Shown: one piece after another, positions 44,672 through 51,865 of the stretch
Numbering within the stretch: the stretch's first letter is position 1
Layout: the number at the start of each line of letters is the position of its first letter
Assembly: GCF_016862455.1 (NCBI RefSeq)
Contig: NZ_BOMZ01000040.1
Span: 1-64,000, forward strand
Length of the DNA stretch: 64,000 nt
Origin: Actinoplanes utahensis
GTDB lineage: Bacteria; Actinomycetota; Actinomycetes; Mycobacteriales; Micromonosporaceae
Reading direction: 5' to 3'
The notes under the pieces: model-generated
Seen by the model: the letters and a program-made list of their open reading frames with translations, nothing else
Told to the model about the DNA's origin: nothing
Database searches by the model: none
Program-made: the position numbers and the translations under genes

Positions 44672-45501
44672 GGCCGGATCGGCAGTCTCTTGCCGGCCAG
44701 CAGCCGCTTGCCGCCCTCGACCTTCGCCTCGTACGCGTTGTCCAGCTTCCACAGCCCGGCCAGTTTCGCGGCGTCGTCGTAGTCGTACCCGGCGTTGAAG
44801 AACGCGTCCACCCGCCGGGCCTCCTGACCCGCCTTGACGTCCGCCGGGTCCGGGGTCACCGGCAGCTTCTTCTCCCCGGCGAGCAGCCGCCGCCCGGCCT
44901 CGATCTTGGCGGCGTACGGGTCGGCCAGCTTCCAGATCTTCGCCAGCTTCACCGCGTCCTCGTAGTCGTAGCCCGACTGGAAGTACTCGGTGATCCGCCG
45001 GTCCTGCTCGGTGGGGCCCCCCACCTCGCCGGTCGGGTTCGGCACCGGCTGCACCGGCAGCGTCTCCCCGGCCAGCAGCTTCAACCCGGCGAGCGCCTTG
45101 ACGTCGCCGACGTCGTCCTCGTTCAGGTTCCACAGCCCGGCCAGTTCGACCGCGTTGTCGTACCCGAACCCGGCCTCGAAATAGGCCTTGTGCCCCCGCT
45201 CGATGTCCGCGTCGCTCAGCACCGGCGGAACCGACGGGCTGGGCGCGGCGGCCGGCTGGAACGCCGGGACGGTGGCGGCCGGGGTCACCGACGGCCCGGC
45301 CGGCAGGATCGCCGGGAGCTGGGTGACGCCGGCGATCAGGCCGGCGCTGAGCGCGACCCCGCCCGCGGCCTGCGCGCCGCGGCGGCGCCAGGTGTATCGC
45401 TTGGCCAGTTCCTCGACGCGGGCGTAGACCGCAGCGGGATCCGGCGTCTCGTTCTCGTGCTTGGTGAAGGCTTCGCGCAGCCGGTCCTGGTGCTCGGTCA
45501 C
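44668..45501 (-). CDS. Membrane protein with three extracytoplasmic repeats, sigma-factor partner
   Basis: The 277-residue protein has a cytoplasmic N-terminus (DRLREAFTKHENETPDPAAV) and one membrane helix (about residues 40-62). A Pro-rich linker and three repeats of about 60 residues follow, each built on (Y/F)F..G(Y/F).Y..A..LA..W.L followed by .A..KLLAG..LPV.P: EYFQSGYDYEDAVKLAKIWK is repeat 2. Position directly after an ECF sigma gene (GTGA overlap) suggests an anti-sigma role, but the usual zinc motif HxxxCxxC is missing. The repeats may sense a cell-wall or peptide ligand. Confidence 0.72.
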   Translation of the reverse strand: MTEHQDRLREAFTKHENETPDPAAVYARVEELAKRYTWRRRGAQAAGGVALSAGLIAGVTQLPAILPAGPSVTPAATVPAFQPAAAPSPSVPPVLSDADIERGHKAYFEAGFGYDNAVELAGLWNLNEDDVGDVKALAGLKLLAGETLPVQPVPNPTGEVGGPTEQDRRITEYFQSGYDYEDAVKLAKIWKLADPYAAKIEAGRRLLAGEKKLPVTPDPADVKAGQEARRVDAFFNAGYDYDDAAKLAGLWKLDNAYEAKVEGGKRLLAGKRLPIRP

Positions 45502-46016
45502 AACCTCTCCTCGGCGGGTACTCGTTGTTCCGACTCGCGGTCGAGCCGGAGGTTCCTCAATGCCCTGGACGCATGGCTGCGTACCGTCGCGGGCGCGCAG
45601 CCGAGCAGGTCGGCGATGGCGTCGTCGTCCAGTTGCTCGTAGTAGCGCAGCACCAGCACGGCGCGCTGCTTGCGACCGAGGGTCTTCAGCCGGTGCCACA
45701 GCGCGTCCGCCTCGACCACCCCGTCGGCGTGGTCGCGGACCCCGCCGCGAGCGTCGTCCAGCTCGATCAGCCGTTCCCCGGCGGCGTGCACGTGCCGGGC
45801 GGCCCAGCTGCGCCGCCACGACAGGTACTCGTTGAGCACCATGCGCCGGACGTACGCCTCCGGTGAGTCGGCGTCACTGATCCGTTTCCACCGGACCTGG
45901 GCCCGGGCCAGCACCTCCTGCACCACGTCCTGGGCGAGATCCCGGTCGCCGGTGAGGACGACCGCGTAACGCAACAGGCTGGGCAGGCGGGCCAACGCGA
46001 ATTGCTCGAAGGTCAC
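45498..46016 (-). CDS. SigE-like ECF RNA polymerase sigma factor
   Basis: The 172-residue protein has sigma region 2 (FALARLPSLLRYAVVLTGDR followed by DLAQDVVQEVLARAQVRW) and region 4 (LKTLGRKQRAVLVLRYYEQL followed by DDDAIADLLGCAPATVRSHA). It belongs to the actinobacterial SigE-like ECF group (often named SigE family or SigM-like). Its stop overlaps the start of the repeat membrane protein by 4 nt, a standard sigma/anti-sigma arrangement. It probably directs transcription of its own operon, including the amidoligase. Confidence 0.88.
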   Translation of the reverse strand: MTFEQFALARLPSLLRYAVVLTGDRDLAQDVVQEVLARAQVRWKRISDADSPEAYVRRMVLNEYLSWRRSWAARHVHAAGERLIELDDARGGVRDHADGVVEADALWHRLKTLGRKQRAVLVLRYYEQLDDDAIADLLGCAPATVRSHASRALRNLRLDRESEQRVPAEERL

Positions 46017-46091
46017 ACCTCATCGACGCACGCCGGGCGCCCGCTGTGCACTCGTTACGAAGATTATTTTCCCCGCACTAGATAGAGAGCC

Positions 46092-46116
46092 TGCTAAGCA
46101 GCTAGCCTGCTTAGCA
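46092..46116 (+). promoter_or_regulatory. PadR operator overlapping the start codon
   Basis: TGCTAAGCAG (46092-46101) and CTGCTTAGCA (46107-46116) are perfect 10-bp inverted repeats separated by CTAGC. Each arm is itself a near-palindrome (TGCT-N-AGCA). The last A is the A of the padR ATG, so repressor binding would block transcription start or translation. The upstream TAGATA (46079-46084) is the likely -10. Confidence 0.72.
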
Positions 46117-46442
46117 TGACACCGCGGCCGTGGCTGCACGGCTTCCTCGATCTCTGCCTCCTCGCCATGCTGCGCGAGCGGCCCGACTACGGCTACGGGC
46201 TGGCCCAGCGCCTGGCCGCGGCCGGCGTCGCCGACGTGCCCGGCGGCACGCTCTATCCCGCCCTGCTGCGCCTCGAGCAGCAGGGCCTCGCCTCGCCCAG
46301 CTGGGCGCCGTCCGAGGCCGGCCCGCGCCGTAAGTATTACGAGATCACCCCGGCCGGCCGGGCCGCGCTGGACGCCCAGGCCGCCGAGTGGCGAGGGTTC
46401 CGCGACGGCGTCGACTCACTGATCGGAGAGCACGTCCGGTGA
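46116..46442 (+). CDS. PadR-family transcriptional regulator
   Basis: The 108-residue protein has the PadR winged helix: LCLLAMLRERPDYGYGLAQR, a VPGGTLYPALLRLEQQGLAS recognition/wing region and PRRKYYEITPAGRAALD. It lacks the long C-terminal helix of PadR-s1, so it is a PadR-s2 type. It shares an operon with an ABC exporter (GTGA overlap) and probably represses it, releasing DNA when a toxic ligand binds. The operator palindrome overlaps its ATG. Confidence 0.9.
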   Translation: MTPRPWLHGFLDLCLLAMLRERPDYGYGLAQRLAAAGVADVPGGTLYPALLRLEQQGLASPSWAPSEAGPRRKYYEITPAGRAALDAQAAEWRGFRDGVDSLIGEHVR

Positions 46443-47245
46443 ACGACTGGCCCCTGCGATTCGAGGCCGAGCTGGTCCGGCTCGGCGTCCAGCCCCAGCG
46501 CGCCCGGCAGCTCAGCGTGGAGACCGCCGCGCAGGCCGGCGAGCACGCGGCCGACCCGGACGGCTTCTTCGGCCCGGCCCACCTCTACGCCCGGCACCTG
46601 GTCGCCGAGCTGCGGGCCCCACTGCCGGACACCCGCTGCCCCACCGGCCGGGTCATGCTCCGGCTCACCGGCGTCGGCAAACGGTTCCGGCGGCGCACCG
46701 TCCTCACCGGCGTCGACCTGACCGTCCGCGGCGGCGAGGTGGCCGCGATCGTCGGCGCCAACGGCTGCGGCAAGTCCACCCTGCTGCGCATCTGCGCCGG
46801 GCTCACCACGCCCACCAGCGGCACGGTCCACCGCACCCGCCGGGTCGGGTTCGTGCCGCAGGACGGCGGCACCGCCGGGTGGCTCACCGCCGACGAGCAC
46901 TTCACCCTGTTCGGCGTGGCCGCCGGGATGACCCCGCGCAAGGCCCGGTCGACCGGCACCCACCTGGCGTCCCTGCTGGCCTGGCGGCCCGGCCGCACCC
47001 AGCCGGTCCAGGAGCTGTCCGGCGGCACCCGGCAGAAACTCAACCTGATCCTCGGCGAGCTGCACGGGCCCGACCTGCTGCTGCTCGACGAGCCGTACCA
47101 GGGCTTCGACCAGGGGGCCTACCTCGACTTCTGGCGCCAGGTCCGCAGCTGGCGCGACGCCGGCCGCGCCGTCGTGGTCGTCACCCACCTGCTGCACGAG
47201 CTGCAGCACGTCGACCACGTCCTCGACCTGGGAGCCGCCGCATGA
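46439..47245 (+). CDS. ABC ATP-binding protein with an N-terminal helical extension
   Basis: The first ~70 residues (NDWPLRFEAELVRLGVQPQR ... VETAAQAGEHAADPDGFFGP) form a helical region like the HAAS/DUF1700-type signalling domains that follow PadR genes. A full ABC ATPase follows: Walker A GANGCGKST, signature LSGGTRQKL, Walker B LLLLDEPYQGFDQ, switch His in VVTHLLHEL. So a membrane-anchor-like adaptor seems fused to the ATPase. GTG start, 4-nt overlap with padR; the stop overlaps the permease start. Confidence 0.85.
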   Translation: MNDWPLRFEAELVRLGVQPQRARQLSVETAAQAGEHAADPDGFFGPAHLYARHLVAELRAPLPDTRCPTGRVMLRLTGVGKRFRRRTVLTGVDLTVRGGEVAAIVGANGCGKSTLLRICAGLTTPTSGTVHRTRRVGFVPQDGGTAGWLTADEHFTLFGVAAGMTPRKARSTGTHLASLLAWRPGRTQPVQELSGGTRQKLNLILGELHGPDLLLLDEPYQGFDQGAYLDFWRQVRSWRDAGRAVVVVTHLLHELQHVDHVLDLGAAA

Positions 47246-47922
47246 CCGCGTTCGTGGTGGCCGGGCTGTCCGCCCGCGAGGTGTCCCGCCGCCGGGCCGC
47301 CCTGCTGCTGATGATCACCCTGCCGCTCTGGTTCTACCTGGCCCGGCGCGACCTGACCGGCCAGTCCACCCGCATGCTCACCCTCGGCATGGCCTGGGCC
47401 GTCTCCACCGTGACCCTCTTCGTGGTCAACGCGGCCCGCGGCGTCGACCCGCGCCTGCGCCTCACCGGCGCCTCGGTGCCCGGCATCTTCGGCGGGCGGC
47501 TGCTCGCGATGAGCGGGTTCGGCCTGCTGCTGACCGCGATCTACCTGACCCTCGTCACCCTCGACCAGGACTTCCTGCGCCCCTGGGCAGTCGGCGTGAT
47601 GATGCTGGTCACCGCCCTGGTCGCGGCGCCGTTCGGCAGCCTGATCGGCGCCCTGCTGCCCCGTGAGCTCGAAGGCGCCCTGGCCCTGTTCAGCGTCTGC
47701 GCCGTCCAGATGCTCGCCGACCCGGCCGGCACGGTCGCCAAGTTCCTGCCGTTCTGGTCCTCCCGGGAGATCGGCTCCTACGCCGTCGACGGCGGCGGCG
47801 CCGACGTGCTGTGGCGTGGCCTCGCCCACGCGGCGCTGGTCTGGCTGCTCTGCACCGGCCTCACCCTGGCCGTCTTCGCCCGCCGCCTGCGGGTCGCCCG
47901 CTATCCCGAGCCGGAGTCGTGA
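47242..47922 (+). CDS. ABC transporter permease
   Basis: The 226-residue protein has about six hydrophobic segments (for example AALLLMITLPLWFYLARRDL, MLTLGMAWAVSTVTLFVV, LLAMSGFGLLLTAIYLTLVT, AVGVMMLVTALVAAPFGSLI). It follows the ATPase with an ATGA overlap and completes a PadR-ATPase-permease exporter. Substrate unknown; PadR control suggests an exported toxic compound or lipid. It is the last gene of the operon. Confidence 0.82.
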   Translation: MTAFVVAGLSAREVSRRRAALLLMITLPLWFYLARRDLTGQSTRMLTLGMAWAVSTVTLFVVNAARGVDPRLRLTGASVPGIFGGRLLAMSGFGLLLTAIYLTLVTLDQDFLRPWAVGVMMLVTALVAAPFGSLIGALLPRELEGALALFSVCAVQMLADPAGTVAKFLPFWSSREIGSYAVDGGGADVLWRGLAHAALVWLLCTGLTLAVFARRLRVARYPEPES

Positions 47923-48011
47923 CGGCCGGCGCGGCGTTCATCTCCGGGCGTTCCCTGCCGATGGGGGAGATGTCCGGTCTGTCGTGAAGTGGCGTGTCAC
48001 AGAGGTGGAAG

Positions 48012-48695
48012 ATGAGCAACGGTACGGCTGGTTCGATCTCCCTTCCCGGCGGGGAGGGAGCGGTGGAGATGCCGGAGATCGGGACGCCCGTGTTCCTCGT
48101 CGTCGGGGAAGGGCTGAATCTGCGCTCGAAGCTGGAAGCGGTCGACGGCACGGCGCTCACCGTGACCGCGCCGCTGGAGACCGTCGGCCTGCAGATGTTC
48201 GAGCCCGGCCGGGAATTCGAGATCTTCTGGGCGCCGCCGCGGAGCCGGGTCGTGCTGCCCTGCCGGCTCGCCGCGGTGACCGAGAAACCGCCGATGCGCT
48301 GGACGCTCGTACCGACCGCGCCGGCCCGGCACGACAACCGGCGCGAGTTCGTGCGCGGCGGGGCGGGCGCGGTCGTACGTCTCGACGCGGCGATCAGCGG
48401 CCAGCCCAAGGAGGGCGTGCTCCTGGACATCAGCGAAGGCGGGCTGCGCTGCTGGGTCGACGAGCCGGTCACCCTCGCCCCCGGCGACCAGGTGCAGGCG
48501 ACGGTGTGGCTGGGCACCGCGGAGGCCCGGTTGAGCGGGCTCGTGCACACGGTGCGGCCGGCGCCCTACGGCGATCCGGGCGAACACCTCATCCTCACCT
48601 TCGACACCAAGGAGGAGGTGGGCCGCATGATCCGCCAGTACATCATGGCCTGGGAGATCGGCGAACGCCGCCGCAACCACCGCACCACCCGCTGA
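48012..48695 (+). CDS. PilZ-domain protein
   Basis: The 227-residue protein has an N-terminal YcgR-like beta domain (GTPVFLVVGEGLNLRSKLEA). The C-terminal PilZ domain carries both c-di-GMP motifs, RHDNRREFVRG (RxxxR) and DISEGGLRCWV (D/NxSxxG). It should therefore bind c-di-GMP. In actinomycetes such proteins link c-di-GMP to development or envelope processes; the actual partner is unknown. ATG at 48012, with AGGTGG upstream. Confidence 0.88.
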   Translation: MSNGTAGSISLPGGEGAVEMPEIGTPVFLVVGEGLNLRSKLEAVDGTALTVTAPLETVGLQMFEPGREFEIFWAPPRSRVVLPCRLAAVTEKPPMRWTLVPTAPARHDNRREFVRGGAGAVVRLDAAISGQPKEGVLLDISEGGLRCWVDEPVTLAPGDQVQATVWLGTAEARLSGLVHTVRPAPYGDPGEHLILTFDTKEEVGRMIRQYIMAWEIGERRRNHRTTR

Positions 48696-48750
48696 GCTCG
48701 CCGAATCGCCCGCTCCGGCCGGTGGCGGCGGTTCGATCCGAGGCGGCGAT

Positions 48751-48959
48751 GGTGCGGCTGAGGCTGCGAGGGTGCGGCTGAGGCTGCGAGGGTGCGGATC
48801 AAGGCTGCGACGGTACGGCCGGGGGCTGCGACGGTGCGGCTGAGGGCTGCGACGGTGCGGCTGAGGGCTGCGACGGTACGGCCGGGGGCTGCGACGGTGC
48901 GGCCGGGGGCTGCGACGGTGCGGCTGAGGGCTGCGAGGGGTGCGGCTCAGGGCTGCGAC
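48751..48959. repeat. Ten tandem copies of a 20-21-bp unit
   Basis: Consensus GGTGCGGCYGRGGGCTGCGAC repeats about ten times without interruption (two 20-bp copies, then 21-bp copies with GGTACGG and GGCCGGGGG variants). On the minus strand it can be read as Pro-Ser-Gln-Pro-Ala-Ala heptads, but no real gene reaches it. The whole 353-bp gap 48696-49048 consists of this array and short flanks. Confidence 0.85.
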
Positions 48960-49048
48960 GGGCGTACCGGAACGGGGTCGTGGGGTCTGCTCTGCCGACG
49001 CCCGGACCGGGAAGCCTGCGGTGACCGGCGGCGGTCTCGGCCCAGCGA

Positions 49049-49432
49049 TCAGCGGCGCCGGCGGCGCACGATGGAACGGGCGACCAGTAGGGCGACGATG
49101 GCGACCAGTTGGCCGCCGATGGCGAGTCTGTTGACGTCGACGGCGGGGCGCCAGAGGGCGTCGCCGTTGCGGATGACGTAGACGCCGGCCGGGCGGGCGG
49201 AGAATCCGAAACCGCCGCCGGAGCCCTCACCCTGTGGGGTCTCGGAGTCCTCGCCGGTGGCGGCGGTGCCGCTGCCGCCACCTCCTCCGCCGCCTCCGGT
49301 GACGGTGGCCACCGGGACGACGGTGACGCCGTCGCGTTCGATCGGGGCGCCGAAGACCCGGCTGACCATTGCTGATTCGGTGCCTGCGCGGGCCCGGTCC
49401 AGGATCTCGCCGACACTGATTTTCGATGGCAT
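49049..49432 (-). CDS. GerW/YtfJ-family protein
   Basis: The 127-residue protein matches the GerW (YtfJ) family: VGEILDRARAGTESAMVSRV followed by FGAPIERDGVTVVPVATVTG, then a Gly-rich loop of nine consecutive Gly, and GFSARPAGVYVIRNGDALWR followed by PAVDVNRL. A C-terminal hydrophobic helix ends in RRRRR. In Bacillus the family is linked to spore germination; in actinomycetes its role is unknown. The ATG at 49432 begins MPSKISVGEI, the conserved start. Confidence 0.85.
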   Translation of the reverse strand: MPSKISVGEILDRARAGTESAMVSRVFGAPIERDGVTVVPVATVTGGGGGGGGSGTAATGEDSETPQGEGSGGGFGFSARPAGVYVIRNGDALWRPAVDVNRLAIGGQLVAIVALLVARSIVRRRRR

Positions 49433-49522
49433 GTGGTTCCACCCTCCGCGTCGAGTTCTCCCCTCAGGGTCCGCCGGGAAGCCGGATCGCGCAGCCCCGC
49501 TTCGTCCCGGACCGGACTTAGG

Positions 49523-49563
49523 CATGTGGAGTTCGGGCGCGTATGACGGCCGAACTCCACATG
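49523..49563. repeat. 14-bp perfect hairpin with dispersed-repeat sequence
   Basis: CATGTGGAGTTCGG (49523-49536) and CCGAACTCCACATG (49550-49563) are exact inverted repeats around a 13-nt loop. A related stem (TGTGGAG/CCGGAACTCCACA) occurs 4.6 kb away at 54186-54222. The shared core suggests a dispersed terminator-like or REP-like element. Confidence 0.6.
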
Positions 49564-49706
49564 ATCGACTCATCGCCGGCCGCGTGCCTGGTTCACACGT
49601 CGGGCCGCACGCCTGGCCCACGTCGGGCCGCAAGCCGGCTGCACATCGGGCTGCACGCCCGGCTGCACGCCTGGTTCACGCCGGCCGCGCGTCGGGCCGC
49701 ACGCCC

Positions 49707-49766
49707 GGCTCACGCCCAACCACCCCGGCTCACGCCCAACCACCCCGGCTCACGCCCAACCACCCC
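49707..49766. repeat. Three exact tandem copies of a 20-bp unit
   Basis: GGCTCACGCCCAACCACCCC is repeated three times without change. Before and after it (49590-49800) are looser related units with the core CACGCCCGGC. The 405-bp gap 49433-49837 holds only these repeats and the hairpin at 49523. Confidence 0.85.
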
Positions 49767-49837
49767 GGCTCACGCCCGGCCCACGCCCGGCCCATGCCTG
49801 GCTCACGCTGGTCGTACGCCGGGGGTGGGTTGGCTGG

Positions 49838-50929
49838 TCAGGCGGGGGGTGGGGCCGTGCTGGCGCGGGTGACGAGGCGGGTGGGGACCAGGTCGGTGCC
49901 GGGGCCGGCCGGTTCGGCGTGGATCTGGCGTAGCAGCGCCTCGACGCAGCGCCGGCCGACCTCCGCGAAGTCCTGGTGGACGGTGGTCAGCGGCGGCAGA
50001 TAGGAGGCGGCGTCGGCGATGTCGTCGAAGCCGGCGACGCTGACGTCGGCGGGGACGCGGCGGCCGCTCTCGTGCAGGGCGCGGAGGACGCCGAGGGCCA
50101 TCTGGTCGTTGGCGGCGAAGATGGCGGTGCATGCCGGGTCGGCGGCCAGCCGCAGGCCGGCGTGGTAGCCGGAGTCGGCGGACCAGTCGCCGCGTTCCAG
50201 TGGCGGGACGGGGCGGCCGGCCTGTTCGAGGACTTGGCGCCAGGCGCCGGCGCGGCGTTCGGCGGCGAAGGACTCGGCGGGGCCGGCGACGTGCCAGACG
50301 GTGCGGTGACCGAGGTCGAGCAGGTGGCGGACGGCCTGGCGGGTGCCGTCGGCCTGGTCGGTGTCGACGACGGGATAGCGGTCTCCGGCGTCGGAGTCGA
50401 CGACGACCACGTGCACGCCGGGCGGCAGCGCGACGGCGGTCGCGTCGAGCAGGTGTACCTCGATGATCAGGATGACGCCGTCGACGGCCAGCTCACCCAT
50501 TCTTGTGAACGCTCCCATGACGTTGTCCTGGGTGGGCACGCCGACCGGGATGAGGGTTATCGCGTAGCCCTCGGCGGCGGCGTGCGTGGCGATCGCCTCG
50601 ACGGTGCGGCTGTTGCCGGTGGAGGAGAGCCCGAACAGGATGACGCCGATGGTGTTGAACCTGCCGTAACGCAGCGAGCGGGCCGCGCTGTTGGGCCGGT
50701 AACCCAACTGGCTCATGGCGGCGAGCACCTGCTCGCGGGTGGTTTCGACGACACCGGGCAGGCCGTTGGCGACGCGCGAGACGGTCTGCGAGGAGACCCC
50801 GGCGAGGCGGGCCACGTCGGCCATGGAGACGCGTTGCTTGCGCCGGCCGCCGGGGACGTCCGAGGCGGCACGGAGCCGGGGCGGTTCGATCTTGATCACT
50901 CCTTGACCGTGATTTGTGGCCCGTGCCAC
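49838..50929 (-). CDS. LacI-family transcriptional repressor
   Basis: The protein has the LacI HTH (MADVARLAGVSSQTVSRVAN, hinge YRPNSAARSLRYG) and a periplasmic-binding-like sugar domain (TIGVILFGLSSTGNSRTVEA ... ACTAIFAANDQMALGVLRAL ... VAGFDDIADAASYLPPLTTV). I give the longest form (363 residues, GTG 50929), but a TATAGT -10 overlaps that codon, so translation probably starts at the GTG at 50899 (VIKIEPP). It is divergent from a CUT1 sugar importer. Two palindromic operators lie between, so it should repress both and respond to the imported sugar. Confidence 0.9.
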   Translation of the reverse strand: MARATNHGQGVIKIEPPRLRAASDVPGGRRKQRVSMADVARLAGVSSQTVSRVANGLPGVVETTREQVLAAMSQLGYRPNSAARSLRYGRFNTIGVILFGLSSTGNSRTVEAIATHAAAEGYAITLIPVGVPTQDNVMGAFTRMGELAVDGVILIIEVHLLDATAVALPPGVHVVVVDSDAGDRYPVVDTDQADGTRQAVRHLLDLGHRTVWHVAGPAESFAAERRAGAWRQVLEQAGRPVPPLERGDWSADSGYHAGLRLAADPACTAIFAANDQMALGVLRALHESGRRVPADVSVAGFDDIADAASYLPPLTTVHQDFAEVGRRCVEALLRQIHAEPAGPGTDLVPTRLVTRASTAPPPA

Positions 50930-50933
50930 TATA
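50928..50933 (-). promoter_or_regulatory. -10 element of the LacI gene
   Basis: On the minus strand the sequence reads TATAGT, a near-consensus -10, with the left operator covering the -35 region. It implies transcription starts near 50921 and that the annotated long start is too far upstream. Confidence 0.5.
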
Positions 50934-50940
50934 CGGCAGC

Positions 50941-50958
50941 CATGTTTACGTAAACATG
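50941..50958. promoter_or_regulatory. LacI-family operator 1
   Basis: CATGTTTACGTAAACATG is a perfect 18-bp palindrome with the central CG step typical of LacI/GalR sites. It overlaps the -35 of the lacI-like gene. Confidence 0.85.
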
Positions 50959-50963
50959 GCGCT

Positions 50964-50981
50964 CATGTTTACGTAAACACC
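50964..50981. promoter_or_regulatory. LacI-family operator 2
   Basis: CATGTTTACGTAAACACC repeats the TGTTTACGTAAACA core 23 bp from operator 1, closer to the permease gene (start 50999). Two sites about two helical turns apart allow cooperative repression of both directions. Confidence 0.83.
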
Positions 50982-50998
50982 CTACAGAGGGGGAAGTG

Positions 50999-51865
50999 GT
51001 GACCCGGCGTTCATGGATCGGGTGGCAGTTCACCGGTCCGTTCCTGGCGGTGTTCGCACTGGTGTTCCTGGCGCCGATCGGCTACTCGGCGTACCTCAGC
51101 GTGTTCCGCACCAAGCTGGTCGGCGGCACCGGCTTCGTCGGGATGGAGAACTACACCAAGACGTTCAGCGACCCGCAGTTCTGGGAGGGCGTGAGCCGGG
51201 TCGCGATCTTCCTCGCCGTCCAGGTTCCGATCATGCTCGGGCTGGCGCTGCTGGTGGCCCTGGCCATCGACAGCGGGCGGCTCTACGGGACCGGGTTCTT
51301 CCGGGTCTCGATCTTCCTGCCGTACGCGGTGCCGGCCGTCGTCGCCACCCTGATGTGCGGCTTCCTGTACGGCATCCGGTTCGGCCTGGTCGGCAGCCTC
51401 AACGAGGGGCTCGGGCTGAACATCCCGGACCCGCTCGCCCCGGACTGGATCCTCACCACCATCGGCAACATCGTGACCTGGGAGTTCGTCGGCTACAACA
51501 TGCTCATCCTGTACTCCGGCCTGCGGGTGGTGGACACCGCGCTGTACGAGGCCGCCGCCATCGACGGGGCCGGCCAGTTCCGGATCATCCGGGCGATCAA
51601 GCTGCCGGCGCTGCGCGGGCCGCTCGTGGTGGCGACGATCTTCTCGATCATCGGCAGTTTCCAGCTCTTCACCGAGCCGCAGATCCTCAAGTCGATCGCC
51701 CCGAACGCGATCACCACCTACTTCACGCCGAACGTGTACACGTACCAGCTGTCGTTCACCGGGCAGCAGGTCAACTACTCGGCGACGATCGCGCTGGTCA
51801 TGGGCGTGGCGACGATGATCGTGGCGTACCTCTTCCAGCGCCGCTCCCTGAAGGGGGTGGACTGA
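50999..51865 (+). CDS. Sugar ABC transporter permease, MalF-type
   Basis: The 288-residue CUT1 permease has six membrane helices, starting GWQFTGPFLAVFALVFLAPI. The EAA loop YEAAAIDGAGQFRIIRAIKL PALRG couples to the ATPase. It is the first gene of a permease-permease-binding protein cassette under the LacI repressor. Two in-frame GTG codons (50996, 50999) follow AGAGGGGGAAG; the second has better spacing. No ATPase gene is present, so a shared MsiK-type ATPase is probably used. Confidence 0.9.
   Translation: MTRRSWIGWQFTGPFLAVFALVFLAPIGYSAYLSVFRTKLVGGTGFVGMENYTKTFSDPQFWEGVSRVAIFLAVQVPIMLGLALLVALAIDSGRLYGTGFFRVSIFLPYAVPAVVATLMCGFLYGIRFGLVGSLNEGLGLNIPDPLAPDWILTTIGNIVTWEFVGYNMLILYSGLRVVDTALYEAAAIDGAGQFRIIRAIKLPALRGPLVVATIFSIIGSFQLFTEPQILKSIAPNAITTYFTPNVYTYQLSFTGQQVNYSATIALVMGVATMIVAYLFQRRSLKGVD

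Noticed and set aside
48799..49560. A Pro/Ser/Gln-rich protein read through the 21-bp array on the minus strand
   Set aside because: The frame overlaps the GerW gene in another phase, has no start signal, and its regular PSQPSAA pattern is only the translation of the tandem repeat.
49590..49800. CRISPR array
   Set aside because: Units of 20 bp follow each other directly without unique spacers and there are no cas genes. It is a simple tandem repeat.
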